Source: Pleionea sediminis
Lineage (GTDB): Bacteria > Pseudomonadota > Gammaproteobacteria > Enterobacterales > Kangiellaceae
Assembly (NCBI RefSeq): GCF_007570825.1
Contig: NZ_SUNB01000006.1
Location: 1-64,000 of the forward strand
Reading direction: 5' to 3'
Length of the DNA stretch: 64,000 bases
The first letter of the stretch is position 1; each line of letters opens with the position of its first letter. Shown here piece after piece: positions 9,197 through 17,778 of the stretch. The translations under genes and the position numbers were made by a program. Below the pieces are notes generated by a model. That model was not told the DNA's origin and made no database searches. It saw only the letters and a program-made list of their open reading frames with translations.

Positions 9197-9253
9197 TTAA
9201 AATAATCCAGCAAGGAACATAAACAGCAGCGCGATTAAAACAATGATCGCCAT
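9197..9253 (-). CDS. Possible 18-residue hydrophobic mini-protein
   Basis: A short frame encodes MAIIVLIALLFMFLAGLF, a single apolar helix, between two convergent genes. There is no clear Shine-Dalgarno sequence. It may be a small membrane peptide or a chance frame. Confidence 0.18.
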   Translation of the reverse strand: MAIIVLIALLFMFLAGLF

Positions 9254-9387
9254 TTTAAGTACTCTGGTTGAGATAAAGGACCAACATTCAACCACGAAAA
9301 GCTGCTAAAAGGCAACATTTCGTGATTCATATTGGCCTATTTAGACTTTAGAGCCAAAAATTGGAGAGATAGTGGTATTTATCTCGA

Positions 9388-10149
9388 TTAAAGTCTTAAA
9401 GCACCATCAACTTCGATTACGCGTCCGCTGACATAATCATTCGTAAAAATAAACTTTACTGTTTCTGCAATGTTGTCAGGTGAGCCCATTTTTTTGAGAG
9501 GAATAGTGCTTTTAATTTTATCCAGAATCTCAGGTTTGATTGAGCCTGTCATTTCCGTTTCGATAAATCCAGGAGCAACGGCCGCTGAGCGTATGCCATA
9601 CCGGGCCAACTCTTTTGCCCAGGTTGTCGTCAAAGCGGCTACACCAGCCTTTGCGGCAGCGTAATTACTCTGACCAACATTTCCATTACGAGATATCGAT
9701 GAGATATTAACAATAACGCCTTTGCGGCCGTCTTCTATCATATGCTTAGCGGCTTCACGCCCACAGAGAAAGACACCTGTAAGATTGACATCAATGACTT
9801 GCTGCCAGCTTTTAAGGCTTAATGTATCCGTAACTTGCCCATCTTTAGCTTTTACCAGGAGGCCATCTCGAAGAATTCCAGCATTGTTTACTAAGCCATC
9901 AACCCCGCCAAGATCCGATTGAATATTGTTAAAAAGATCCACGACTTGTGCTTCGTCAGCAATATTGCACACAAAGGTTGCTGCTTTACCTGGAAGGGCT
10001 TCAAATTCAGCTTTTGCTTGAGCTAATGCTTCACTATTTACATCTATTAAAGCGATGTTTGCGCCTTGCTCAGCCAGTGAGAGAGCAATGGCTTTACCTA
10101 GCCCTTGAGCAGCTCCCGTGACTACGATTACTTTCTTTTCTAGATTCAT
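9388..10149 (-). CDS. FabG-like short-chain dehydrogenase/reductase
   Basis: Classical 253-aa SDR using NAD(P)(H). It shows the TGAAQGLG cofactor motif at residues ~11-18, NNAG near residue 90, the catalytic Ser in NISSIS, YAAAK near residue 160 and PGFIETEM. It is close to 3-oxoacyl-ACP and acetoacetyl-CoA reductases, but the substrate cannot be read from the sequence. It lies 238 nt downstream of the HIT gene on the same strand. It could take part in the carrier-protein pathway upstream, or be independent. Confidence 0.85.
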   Translation of the reverse strand: MNLEKKVIVVTGAAQGLGKAIALSLAEQGANIALIDVNSEALAQAKAEFEALPGKAATFVCNIADEAQVVDLFNNIQSDLGGVDGLVNNAGILRDGLLVKAKDGQVTDTLSLKSWQQVIDVNLTGVFLCGREAAKHMIEDGRKGVIVNISSISRNGNVGQSNYAAAKAGVAALTTTWAKELARYGIRSAAVAPGFIETEMTGSIKPEILDKIKSTIPLKKMGSPDNIAETVKFIFTNDYVSGRVIEVDGALRL

Positions 10150-10387
10150 AGTTTGACCCTCGGGTTGATGTCAAAACGGTATGTTGCATTGCAATATAAT
10201 AGACTAATGTTACCGCTTGGTTAAAGTTTTATCTAGTTTTTCTTTTTTTGGCTCACTCTAAGTTCAGAACCGAGATAGCGAAGGGAGGTTAAACATTTAA
10301 ACCGTCGGCGTAAAGTTGATTGTTTCAATTGAATAAATTAAAACCAGTAAAATTGAAACTGTGTCTATTGATTTTTATAGAAAGAAC

Positions 10388-10888
10388 TTAGTTATTAGTT
10401 ACTTCTTCGAGTTTTGTTGGATTCTTATCGAATTGCCATTCTAATCGTTGTGCTATTTCTTGGTGCAATTTTTTCAATGCTTTTGGATTGTTTAAACGAC
10501 TTAGTGGGTTTAAAAATCGAGTAAGGAGTCGCCAATAAAAAGATAAGGTATCTTTTTTTCTGCGGGGGATAACATGAACGTGAACATGCGGGATATGTTG
10601 GCCTGAGTTTGCACCATTATTGAGCAATACATTGCAATCGTTTACATCGGGGAAGAGTTTGGGGAGCTGTTCAGTAAGCTGCTGAACAGCGACAAAAATT
10701 GCTTCGTTACTTTCTTTTGAAAGTTGATGAATATGACTTGCATGCTGCTTGCTGATAATCATCATATGGCCAAAGGTCATAGGGCGAATGTCCAAAATGA
10801 TTTTATAAAGTTCTGACTCAACTATTTTATAATGATGAAGTTGATTTTCGATGATTTCGCAAAATAAGCAGTGTGAGTTTTTCTTCAT
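10388..10888 (-). CDS. HIT-family nucleotide hydrolase/transferase
   Basis: Histidine-triad protein of 166 aa. The triad HVHVHV near residue 100 and an N-terminal CLFC pair mark the HINT-like branch. Such enzymes cleave phosphoramidates and acyl- or aminoacyl-adenylates. It is the last gene of the five-gene operon, 4 nt after the adenylation enzyme, so I infer a role in removing stalled acyl-AMP. A C-terminal extension of ~50 residues (LLTRFLNPLSRL onward) is basic and not obviously catalytic. Start ATG at 10888. Confidence 0.85.
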   Translation of the reverse strand: MKKNSHCLFCEIIENQLHHYKIVESELYKIILDIRPMTFGHMMIISKQHASHIHQLSKESNEAIFVAVQQLTEQLPKLFPDVNDCNVLLNNGANSGQHIPHVHVHVIPRRKKDTLSFYWRLLTRFLNPLSRLNNPKALKKLHQEIAQRLEWQFDKNPTKLEEVTNN

Positions 10889-10892
10889 GCAA

Positions 10893-12500
10893 TTAAACCT
10901 TTTCCACTTTATTGGACAATGCGGTTCTGTCTATTTTTCCATTACTGTTTAAGGGCAATTCTGAGAGCTCGTGAATTTGATCTGGAACCATGTAGTCGGG
11001 TAAATGGTTCTGACAGTTCTCAATTATTTTCGATTTTGATATTTTACATTGGCTGTAGAATGCGACAAGCCCCTGAGCTTCATTGTTTTCACCTAAAGGA
11101 AAAGGAATAACAGCAACATGACCCGCTCCTGTACACTCGCGAATTCTAAATTCAATTTCTTGCAGCTCAATACGATATCCTCGAATTTTTATCTGGTGAT
11201 CTTGTCGACCATGGAAATGCAAAATGCCATATTGATCTTGATGGACTCGATCGCCTGTTCGGTATACCGACGACATCTTTGTTTTTGATTGTTGTATTCG
11301 AAAGAAACTTTTAAGCGTATTATTTAAATCATTCCAGTATTCATTCACTACTTGTGGGCCGAGTAAGCATAGCTCGCCAACTTCACCAGGTCTTACCGGG
11401 TCTAACGAATCATCAACGATCAAAATACGATTGCCTTCGAAGGGTTTACCAATGGGTACGACAGGTTGAACGTTATGTTCATCATTTAAACTGTCAGTGC
11501 AGCGAAATAGTGTGAATGCAATAGTGGCTTCAGTGGGGCCGTATAAATTGTCAATGGTTGAGTGCGGCGCTATTTTACGCCAAGTAGAAACGGTACTTGA
11601 AGGTAGGGCCTCACCGCAAAATAAGCTATGACGAAGAGCAGGAAGCGATAAGTTATCAAACTTATCCTTCATAATTGCTCGAGCGCTCGTTATTTGAGAG
11701 GGAACTGAGAACCAAACACTGAGTTGATGTTTTTCTGCAAATTGAACCGGCATCAACTTTGCAAATTCATTGGCTGCAAATAGACAACCACCCGTTGTCC
11801 AACAAACCATTAAATCATGCATCGAAAGATCAAAGGTGAACTCAAAAAACTGGCTATGTCTGTCGTGCTCTGAAAAACTATAAAGCTTCTTAATATGATC
11901 GAGGTAAGCCACCAAGTTTTCATGTGATACAGGAACTCCTTTCGGAAGTCCCGTACTTCCAGAAGTAAACATAATGTAAGCGATGGAATCTTTAGAGGCT
12001 GTTTGTATGGGAGTCAATTGCTGTGATTCAAAAAGAGCGACGTTTTCGGCTGATAGCTCAATATGATTTAACCTATGAAAAGGGGGCATTGTTTTTGTAA
12101 ATTGGTCAAAGCTATTTGAATGGCCAACAAAAAATACATTTAAAGGATTGTCATGTGCTGTGAGCAACTGGATACATTCGTCTAGACAGCTTTCATCAAT
12201 CAGTATGTTCTTTGAGCCACTCTGATGAATAATGGACTTTAACTTCTCTACCGGAAAGCTTGGGTTTATAGGTATATAGGTTTTGCCTGTATAAAAGCTT
12301 GCTAAAATATTTGAGTAACCAATGAATGTTTTTTTTGAAAAAACAAGTACGGCGTTTTTTTCAAGTTTTTGTTCAATTTCTTTTGCAATAAACTTCGCGC
12401 AGCCGAACAGCTCATTATAAGAATAAACATGGTCCTGCACATGAAGTGCAGGACGTTTGGGAAAATCACGAAGCGTGGACTCTAGTTTAGCGATGAGCAT
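10893..12500 (-). CDS. Stand-alone amino-acid adenylation enzyme (NRPS A-domain type)
   Basis: Activates a carboxylate as acyl-AMP and loads it on a carrier protein. The core motifs are present in order: A3 MFTSGSTGLPKG, A4 FTFDLSMHDL, A5 NLYGPTEATIAF, A7 YRTGDRV, A8 GRQDHQIKIRGYRIEL and A10 NSNGKIDRT with the catalytic Lys. The Asp in FDLS occupies the position that binds the alpha-amino group in amino-acid A domains, pointing to an amino-acid substrate. The 535-aa protein has no fused carrier domain, so the ACP encoded two genes upstream is the likely acceptor. Spacing of 4 nt to both neighbours shows tight cotranscription. A DltA-like role is the alternative. Confidence 0.88.
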   Translation of the reverse strand: MLIAKLESTLRDFPKRPALHVQDHVYSYNELFGCAKFIAKEIEQKLEKNAVLVFSKKTFIGYSNILASFYTGKTYIPINPSFPVEKLKSIIHQSGSKNILIDESCLDECIQLLTAHDNPLNVFFVGHSNSFDQFTKTMPPFHRLNHIELSAENVALFESQQLTPIQTASKDSIAYIMFTSGSTGLPKGVPVSHENLVAYLDHIKKLYSFSEHDRHSQFFEFTFDLSMHDLMVCWTTGGCLFAANEFAKLMPVQFAEKHQLSVWFSVPSQITSARAIMKDKFDNLSLPALRHSLFCGEALPSSTVSTWRKIAPHSTIDNLYGPTEATIAFTLFRCTDSLNDEHNVQPVVPIGKPFEGNRILIVDDSLDPVRPGEVGELCLLGPQVVNEYWNDLNNTLKSFFRIQQSKTKMSSVYRTGDRVHQDQYGILHFHGRQDHQIKIRGYRIELQEIEFRIRECTGAGHVAVIPFPLGENNEAQGLVAFYSQCKISKSKIIENCQNHLPDYMVPDQIHELSELPLNSNGKIDRTALSNKVEKV

Positions 12501-12504
12501 AAAG

Positions 12505-14547
12505 TTATACCAGTTCTTCTGTTACTGCTAAATGACTTTGAATAAATGTTGTTGCCATAATAGCAACATTAGTATCGTAAAATTGAGCAAAATGTCCTGC
12601 ATCTTGCTCCAGCACCAGTTTAGAGTTTTTAAGTTTTCGGCAAAGTGCTTCCGCCAATTGCGGGTGGGTTACTTCGTCATCTGTACAGCCAAATACTAAA
12701 ACGGGTGTTTCGACACCTGTCGTGTAGGCATCTTCTCTCTCATTGAATAAGTTATGCATCATATTAGCGTATCGGTAAAGCGACTCAGCGCTTCTAAATG
12801 GCATACTGGTCATGTACAGTAAGTAAGGATCGGTACTTGTTAATATGGAATCAATTGCCTTTTCATCGGATTCGCCTGCCTGGTGGTTACCGTAAATAAG
12901 TTGGCAGTAAAATTCTGCCATTCGTCGATTACTACTAATTTTGGGTAGAAGCGATTTTAAATTCTCTTCAAATTGAGTAATGGGAATACCTGCTTCATCT
13001 TTTAAAGAAATGCCGCCATTTAATAATACAGCAGACGAAATACGATTTTGAAATTCGTGCATGGTTCTAAGGCAGGTTTGCACGCCACTACTCCAGCCAA
13101 TAATGGCAGCTTGTTCAATATCAAGATGATCCATAATTGAAATCAGGTCTTTCGCATGAGTGAGTGAATTGCACTTATCCAACTCGAACTGATGAGTTAA
13201 AGAAGGAACCCAGCGAGTGTCCCAGGTAATCACAAAGTGGTGTTTACTGAGTCTACGAGCCAAAGGCGTGATAAAATCTTTAGGCATCCCATAAGCGTTG
13301 GCAATTATAATTGGTGAGTTTGAAGGTGAACCCAAGGTATGGACACTTAATGGCGTAGAGTCCCAGCTCGATATTTGGCTGCGTTCGAAAATACTGCCTT
13401 CCTCTTCGGCTTTCAATTCATCAACAAATAAACGCATGTAATTATCAATATCTTGAATGGTTAACCGTTTGTGATTGGGAAGTGAACGCTCGAACGTTTT
13501 TTGTGTGCCATAGTATCCTTCGTAAAAACGAGTTTTATTATCGAACAAGGACTCAAATGACGAAACTTTCCCTTCTCGTTCTTTCACTATGGTAATGCAA
13601 TTTAGCTGGTTGTGCTTTTCACATTGCTTTATCGCATCGAGTATTTTTAAATCACTCAGATTGCATGAGTGATAAATTTCTTGATCTCCAAACCCGATAA
13701 ACTTTAAGTACAGCATGTCATAAACAACTTGGTCGACAGGAATAAAGTTACCGACCGAATTTTTATCGCCTACTAATCGCAAATCTTTTTTAACTTGAGC
13801 CAAGGTATCGCGCATTTGATACATTTCCTGGCAAAATCCATAAAGTCCAAAACGTGTGCCACCACTACTGCGAGTTAACTCAGGCCCAAGAATGATAGAG
13901 GGGCGGATAATTGTGCATCCCATAGATTCCAATTGCGTAAAATGATAGATAATCCTTTCAGCTTCGCATTTGCTCGCTTCGTAATAATTGGCAAACTCTG
14001 TGTTTTCCGGGTGAAGCTCTTCTTTAATTAATCCATGTTTTTTACCAGCCGTGTAAGCCGTAGAAACATAAACAAATCGTGATATATTTAGCGATTTAGA
14101 TAGGCTTAGCAGGCGATTGACTCCGTGTATATTAACCGCGTCTATTTTTTCTTTGTCTTCCCAGCGAAAAGAGAGGCTTGCTGCGCAATGCCAAACTTCT
14201 TTAATCTTGGTTTGCGACAGCTGATTGTATTGTTCTTCTGAAATTCCTAGGTCGTCCTGTTTTAAATCGCCGACTATGCACTGCAAACGCTTTTCAATGA
14301 TTTCATCCGATAACATGGGCAAATTATAGCTTTTTGCACAAGTCTCCAGGTTTTCGATAATTCTCTGTTTAGCTTGTTCTGCATTTCTTCCTCTAACTAA
14401 AGTGAACACTTTTCCAGGGGTTTGTAATTTCCAAAAAAGAAAATTACCTCCAAGAAAGCCCGTTGCCCCGGTTAAAAAAATTATATCATCTTCCGAGAAG
14501 TTATCTTGAGTTACAAAATCTATTAAGTTTCCATAGTTATTCGACAT
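12505..14547 (-). CDS. Thioester reductase-type SDR fused to alpha/beta hydrolase
   Basis: Residues ~20-390 form an extended SDR of the terminal thioester-reductase type seen in NRPS/PKS and carboxylic acid reductases: FLTGATGFLGGNF, the Ser/Thr of YVSTAYTAG, and YEASK. It should reduce a carrier-bound thioester with NAD(P)H to an aldehyde or alcohol. Residues ~405-680 are an alpha/beta hydrolase with nucleophile elbow GWSSG, an acid in FGCTDDE and a terminal DAGHF histidine. Two release activities in one 680-aa chain is unusual. The gene lies 26 nt after the ACP gene and 4 nt before the adenylation gene. Confidence 0.85.
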   Translation of the reverse strand: MSNNYGNLIDFVTQDNFSEDDIIFLTGATGFLGGNFLFWKLQTPGKVFTLVRGRNAEQAKQRIIENLETCAKSYNLPMLSDEIIEKRLQCIVGDLKQDDLGISEEQYNQLSQTKIKEVWHCAASLSFRWEDKEKIDAVNIHGVNRLLSLSKSLNISRFVYVSTAYTAGKKHGLIKEELHPENTEFANYYEASKCEAERIIYHFTQLESMGCTIIRPSIILGPELTRSSGGTRFGLYGFCQEMYQMRDTLAQVKKDLRLVGDKNSVGNFIPVDQVVYDMLYLKFIGFGDQEIYHSCNLSDLKILDAIKQCEKHNQLNCITIVKEREGKVSSFESLFDNKTRFYEGYYGTQKTFERSLPNHKRLTIQDIDNYMRLFVDELKAEEEGSIFERSQISSWDSTPLSVHTLGSPSNSPIIIANAYGMPKDFITPLARRLSKHHFVITWDTRWVPSLTHQFELDKCNSLTHAKDLISIMDHLDIEQAAIIGWSSGVQTCLRTMHEFQNRISSAVLLNGGISLKDEAGIPITQFEENLKSLLPKISSNRRMAEFYCQLIYGNHQAGESDEKAIDSILTSTDPYLLYMTSMPFRSAESLYRYANMMHNLFNEREDAYTTGVETPVLVFGCTDDEVTHPQLAEALCRKLKNSKLVLEQDAGHFAQFYDTNVAIMATTFIQSHLAVTEELV

Positions 14548-14573
14548 GTCACGACTCCGCTGTTTATTAATTC

Positions 14574-14816
14574 CTAATCATTAAAGAAGTTATCTTTAAT
14601 AGCTTGTAAAGAATAGACTTTTGATAATAATGCCTCGTTAACTTCAATTTGCTCATCGATAGACTCTTCGAGCATCATCATAAATTCAACAAACACAAGA
14701 GAGTCAACAACTTTTTTCTCGATAAGGTTTAGGTTGAGTGGTATGGGCTCTGCTCGTTTGGTTTTTACTCTTAACCATTCGCAAAGTTCATCAAAACTAT
14801 CATTAATAACATCCAT
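14574..14816 (-). CDS. Acyl/peptidyl carrier protein
   Basis: An 80-residue acidic protein with VVDSLVFVEF, a DSL-type phosphopantetheine attachment site (Ser near residue 39). It is the likely scaffold that holds the substrate for the oxygenase, adenylation enzyme and reductase encoded around it. I choose the ATG at 14816, which overlaps the stop of the oxygenase gene by one base (TAATG) and implies translational coupling. A start further upstream at 14849 would add 11 residues that do not fit the family. Confidence 0.85.
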   Translation of the reverse strand: MDVINDSFDELCEWLRVKTKRAEPIPLNLNLIEKKVVDSLVFVEFMMMLEESIDEQIEVNEALLSKVYSLQAIKDNFFND

Positions 14817-15676
14817 TACAAGACTTCCTCCATTAGGTTTAAGCCGCAACGTTTTAGAAGTCGCTTAACACCTCGTAGCATTTTTTGTTCATGAATATTG
14901 ATTCGTCCAGGATCACTCAATAATTTTTCTCTTAATAACATGCCTTGCTTTATTCCTGAGTCGCGATAGGCAGTCGGGTTGTAAAGGGCTCCAATGTTGA
15001 TAGCAATCGATTTTTCTAACTCTTCACGAATGAGCTCTTTTGCTGATTCGTTAGCGAGAGCTTTTTCTGCAAGTTGCTCAAGAGTTCGATGTCCGTAGGT
15101 AATGTGTCGAGCCTCATCTTGATAATGTGCTTCATTAATCTCTCTTACAAATGGATTTACTCGAGCATCTTTTGCATTGAGAATATTAAAGTAATGTCCA
15201 ATTTCCTCAAAAATCAGCACTCGTGCAAAAACTAAAAAGTGATCAACGTCTTTTGAATATTCTTGCTTTTTTAATTGAAACTTTTTATTCGGATAGACTT
15301 TTCCAACGTAGTTGTTGCAGAACTTGTTGAAGTACCACATATGTTGATTTTCTTCATCAATAAGGTGGTGTAAATATTCTCTGGCTTCTCCTAATTCAAC
15401 TTCGTGCATTATTCGACTCACCTCTTGAATGAGCTCAAGTTCGCCGGTATTGTTTAAGCTGAATATATTGATACATTCCCATTTTGCGAGATGCTTTTTT
15501 TGGTCTTCAGTAAAATTTGATTCAACTTCCGAATGTGCAATGGTTAATGCATCTGGTGAAAACCACCAGTCATCTTCCGGAATCGACTCTGGCCATTGAA
15601 AGCGACGGAAAGCAGTGTTGTGTTGATCAATAGAAACCTTGGAGAGTGTTTTAGCTCTGGCAATGAACTTTTCCAC
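14816..15676 (-). CDS. AurF-like diiron oxygenase (N-oxygenase family)
   Basis: The 286-aa helical protein carries ferritin-like carboxylate and His ligands in the order expected for p-aminobenzoate N-oxygenase relatives (AurF, CmlI): E in HEVELGE, DEENQH near residue 110, FEEIGHYFN near residue 155 and YQDEARHITYGH near residue 190. Family members oxidise amines to hydroxylamine, nitroso or nitro groups, sometimes on carrier-bound amino acids. It is the first gene of the five-gene operon, so it probably oxidises the carrier-bound or released substrate. The exact substrate is unknown; another diiron oxidation is possible. Confidence 0.82.
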   Translation of the reverse strand: MEKFIARAKTLSKVSIDQHNTAFRRFQWPESIPEDDWWFSPDALTIAHSEVESNFTEDQKKHLAKWECINIFSLNNTGELELIQEVSRIMHEVELGEAREYLHHLIDEENQHMWYFNKFCNNYVGKVYPNKKFQLKKQEYSKDVDHFLVFARVLIFEEIGHYFNILNAKDARVNPFVREINEAHYQDEARHITYGHRTLEQLAEKALANESAKELIREELEKSIAINIGALYNPTAYRDSGIKQGMLLREKLLSDPGRINIHEQKMLRGVKRLLKRCGLNLMEEVL

Positions 15677-15745
15677 TAATTATCCCTCTTTAATTATCGT
15701 CTTCTGAGAAGACTATGAATAAGTCTTATTTCGGGATCAACAGGT

Positions 15746-15774
15746 ATGACCTCATAAGTCATGTTTTTTATGAG
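15746..15774. promoter_or_regulatory. Overlapping inverted repeats upstream of the oxygenase operon
   Basis: ATGAC-N7-GTCAT (15746-15762) and CTCATAA...TTATGAG (15751-15774) overlap, 70-100 nt upstream of the first biosynthetic gene. This is a plausible regulator-binding site or alternative hairpins. No known regulator motif is recognised. Confidence 0.3.
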
Positions 15775-15900
15775 ATATAAAACAAAAGGAGATTTTTTTC
15801 GTCTTTTAATTTCTTCTGTTATTGCTAGTTGAAATAATCTTAAGCGAGTTTCTGTTCAAAAATAAAAGACTTTAGAAACATTCGAATTAATTTGGGATGA

Positions 15901-15921
15901 AGCAGCGCCTGAAGCGCTGCT
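15901..15921. terminator. GC-rich hairpin after the metallopeptidase gene
   Basis: AGCAGCGC and GCGCTGCT form a perfect 8-bp stem with a 5-nt loop, about 20 nt beyond the stop of the leftward metallopeptidase gene. No T-run follows on either strand, so it is only a possible 3'-end hairpin. Confidence 0.4.
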
Positions 15922-15939
15922 TATTGAATGAAGAGATGG

Positions 15940-17673
15940 TTATTGGAGTCCTAAAACGCTTTTTCCTTGTGTAAAAACAATATCGACAGGAATGTTGGCT
16001 TGAGTTAATTTTTCAAGCTCTGCTTTTAAGTCTTCTGTAATTACACCCTGGGTATCAAGAAGCTTCTTTGCCGCTTCATAATCACCATTGCCCTGAATTG
16101 TCAGTAGTAAATTGGTAAGGCTATTCATCGCTTCGGTCATTTTGTCGAAGTCGACACTGTAGCGCCCCGTTTTGTCATCAACTTTAAATGCGCCATGTTC
16201 TTTAAAAAAGTTAAAGCGGACCATATTTGCTTTACCGTGTGCGGAAGAAGCACCAAATCTTACCGAGCGAAAAATACTGGCCAAGAAAGTAACGTAGTTA
16301 TCCATTAATTCGCCATCAGTAATTTCACCTTTCTCAAATAGGGATTTCACCATATATAAACCTAAAATATCGGCTTTACCTTCTTCTAGTGCTGAAGCTG
16401 TTTCTTTTAGAGCAACTCGAACAACCCCTTTGTCATTAACTGTATTTTTAATTCCAAGGCCATGTGCTACTTCGTGAAACATTGTATTGGCAAAGAAGGC
16501 ATCAAATGTGATGTATTTTTGCTGGTCCTCAGCAATGAGTTGTTTTGAAATCGGGACGAGTATTTTGTCAAACTTTGCTTTCATTGCATTTTTTAACTGC
16601 AACCGTCGCGTTCCTTTGGCTAATTGAACTTCTTCATCATTCGGGAGATTAATTGCGATGGTTTTTGAGCCCGCATTACTATGACCTGCATAATAAATAA
16701 CATCATAGGCATTCAAGTCGGCATCTGTGCCCGGCATTTCACTTTTGTATTTTTCATCAACGGGTAAGCCTCTTTGCAACTCTGGAAGAAATGCAGCAAA
16801 CTTTGCCAAGCGTTCGCTCCACTCGAGGTCTTTAATCAGTACGTAAGATTCAAAAGCGGTTCGATAACCAAATAGTTGATCTTCATAAGTTTCAATTGGA
16901 CCGATAACCAGTTCAATAGGATTGGTTTTCATATCCATCCAGACAAAGTCGGAAGGTTGATAGTTATTGCTAAGCAGTGCGTCGGCTCGAACGGTCAGGT
17001 AATTAGCGAACTCTTTGTTTTCAGCAAGATTAGAAGCTTGTTTTAAAAGATCGGCTGCTTTGAGAAGCTCTTTGTGAAATTTTTCGCTGTAAGGAATAAG
17101 TTTTAACTCGCCTGATGCGTCGCGCTCGACCATAGTGTATAGCTCAAAATCGCGATGACTTTCTAATTTTTTCTGGTTGTTTCTTTGCCAATTTTCGTAT
17201 TCTTCCTTAGTCATATCTGCGGGATAAAACTGCGCTCCGGCGGGTTTTTCTTGAATTCCTTTAATAAATGGTTTGTCGCCCGCAAGTCGATCCCAAGGAC
17301 CATAGTTAACGTCAGCGAAGTATTTAGTCTTTTCGTGTTTAATATTAGCGAGTAAAGAATTTTTGTCGCCATAAGCCTGTTGCCAAAATAAGTCATCCAT
17401 AATTTTACTGGCATCGATTAACAGCGAAATCATTCTTTTTTGATTGTCTGATAATTTAGAAAGGTCTGCCGTTAATTTAAAATCGGCATAGATGTCAAAT
17501 CGTTCGGTGCTGATGGGTTGATAAAGCCCTTCAGGACTTGCTTTTTTATCGGACGTTATGGACTGAGACGCTTGCGTATCTGCAGACTTTGTTTCGTCGC
17601 TTGATTCTTTTTTTTGACATCCCGATAAGGCGAGCGTTATCGCTGTTGCCAGAGTAATTAGTTTGTACTTCAT
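15940..17673 (-). CDS. Lipoprotein zinc metallopeptidase, dipeptidyl-peptidase III-like
   Basis: A lipoprotein signal peptide ends in LALSGC, so the mature 559-residue protein should be lipid-anchored in the envelope. The zinc motif FHEVAHGLG lies near residue 399. A second glutamate motif, ALEEGKADILGLYMV near residue 430, matches the EExxAD pattern of the M49-like family. True DPP III has HExxxH; here the motif is HExxH, as in the bacterial M49-related hydrolases. Substrates are unknown. It is the only gene in its transcription unit, with a GGGGGA sequence ahead of the ATG. Confidence 0.8.
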   Translation of the reverse strand: MKYKLITLATAITLALSGCQKKESSDETKSADTQASQSITSDKKASPEGLYQPISTERFDIYADFKLTADLSKLSDNQKRMISLLIDASKIMDDLFWQQAYGDKNSLLANIKHEKTKYFADVNYGPWDRLAGDKPFIKGIQEKPAGAQFYPADMTKEEYENWQRNNQKKLESHRDFELYTMVERDASGELKLIPYSEKFHKELLKAADLLKQASNLAENKEFANYLTVRADALLSNNYQPSDFVWMDMKTNPIELVIGPIETYEDQLFGYRTAFESYVLIKDLEWSERLAKFAAFLPELQRGLPVDEKYKSEMPGTDADLNAYDVIYYAGHSNAGSKTIAINLPNDEEVQLAKGTRRLQLKNAMKAKFDKILVPISKQLIAEDQQKYITFDAFFANTMFHEVAHGLGIKNTVNDKGVVRVALKETASALEEGKADILGLYMVKSLFEKGEITDGELMDNYVTFLASIFRSVRFGASSAHGKANMVRFNFFKEHGAFKVDDKTGRYSVDFDKMTEAMNSLTNLLLTIQGNGDYEAAKKLLDTQGVITEDLKAELEKLTQANIPVDIVFTQGKSVLGLQ

Positions 17674-17778
17674 TCTATAGGGTCCCCCAAGTCATTGATT
17701 ATTATGACGTTTAATTTTTTGTTTTTGAGTGGCGGACAAAACTATAACAGGAAATTCATGAAACGCCTATGTATCAAG

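Noticed and set aside
10150-10387. A further small gene between the FabG-like and HIT genes
   Set aside because: No frame of useful length with a start signal; the region looks like a promoter for the FabG-like gene.
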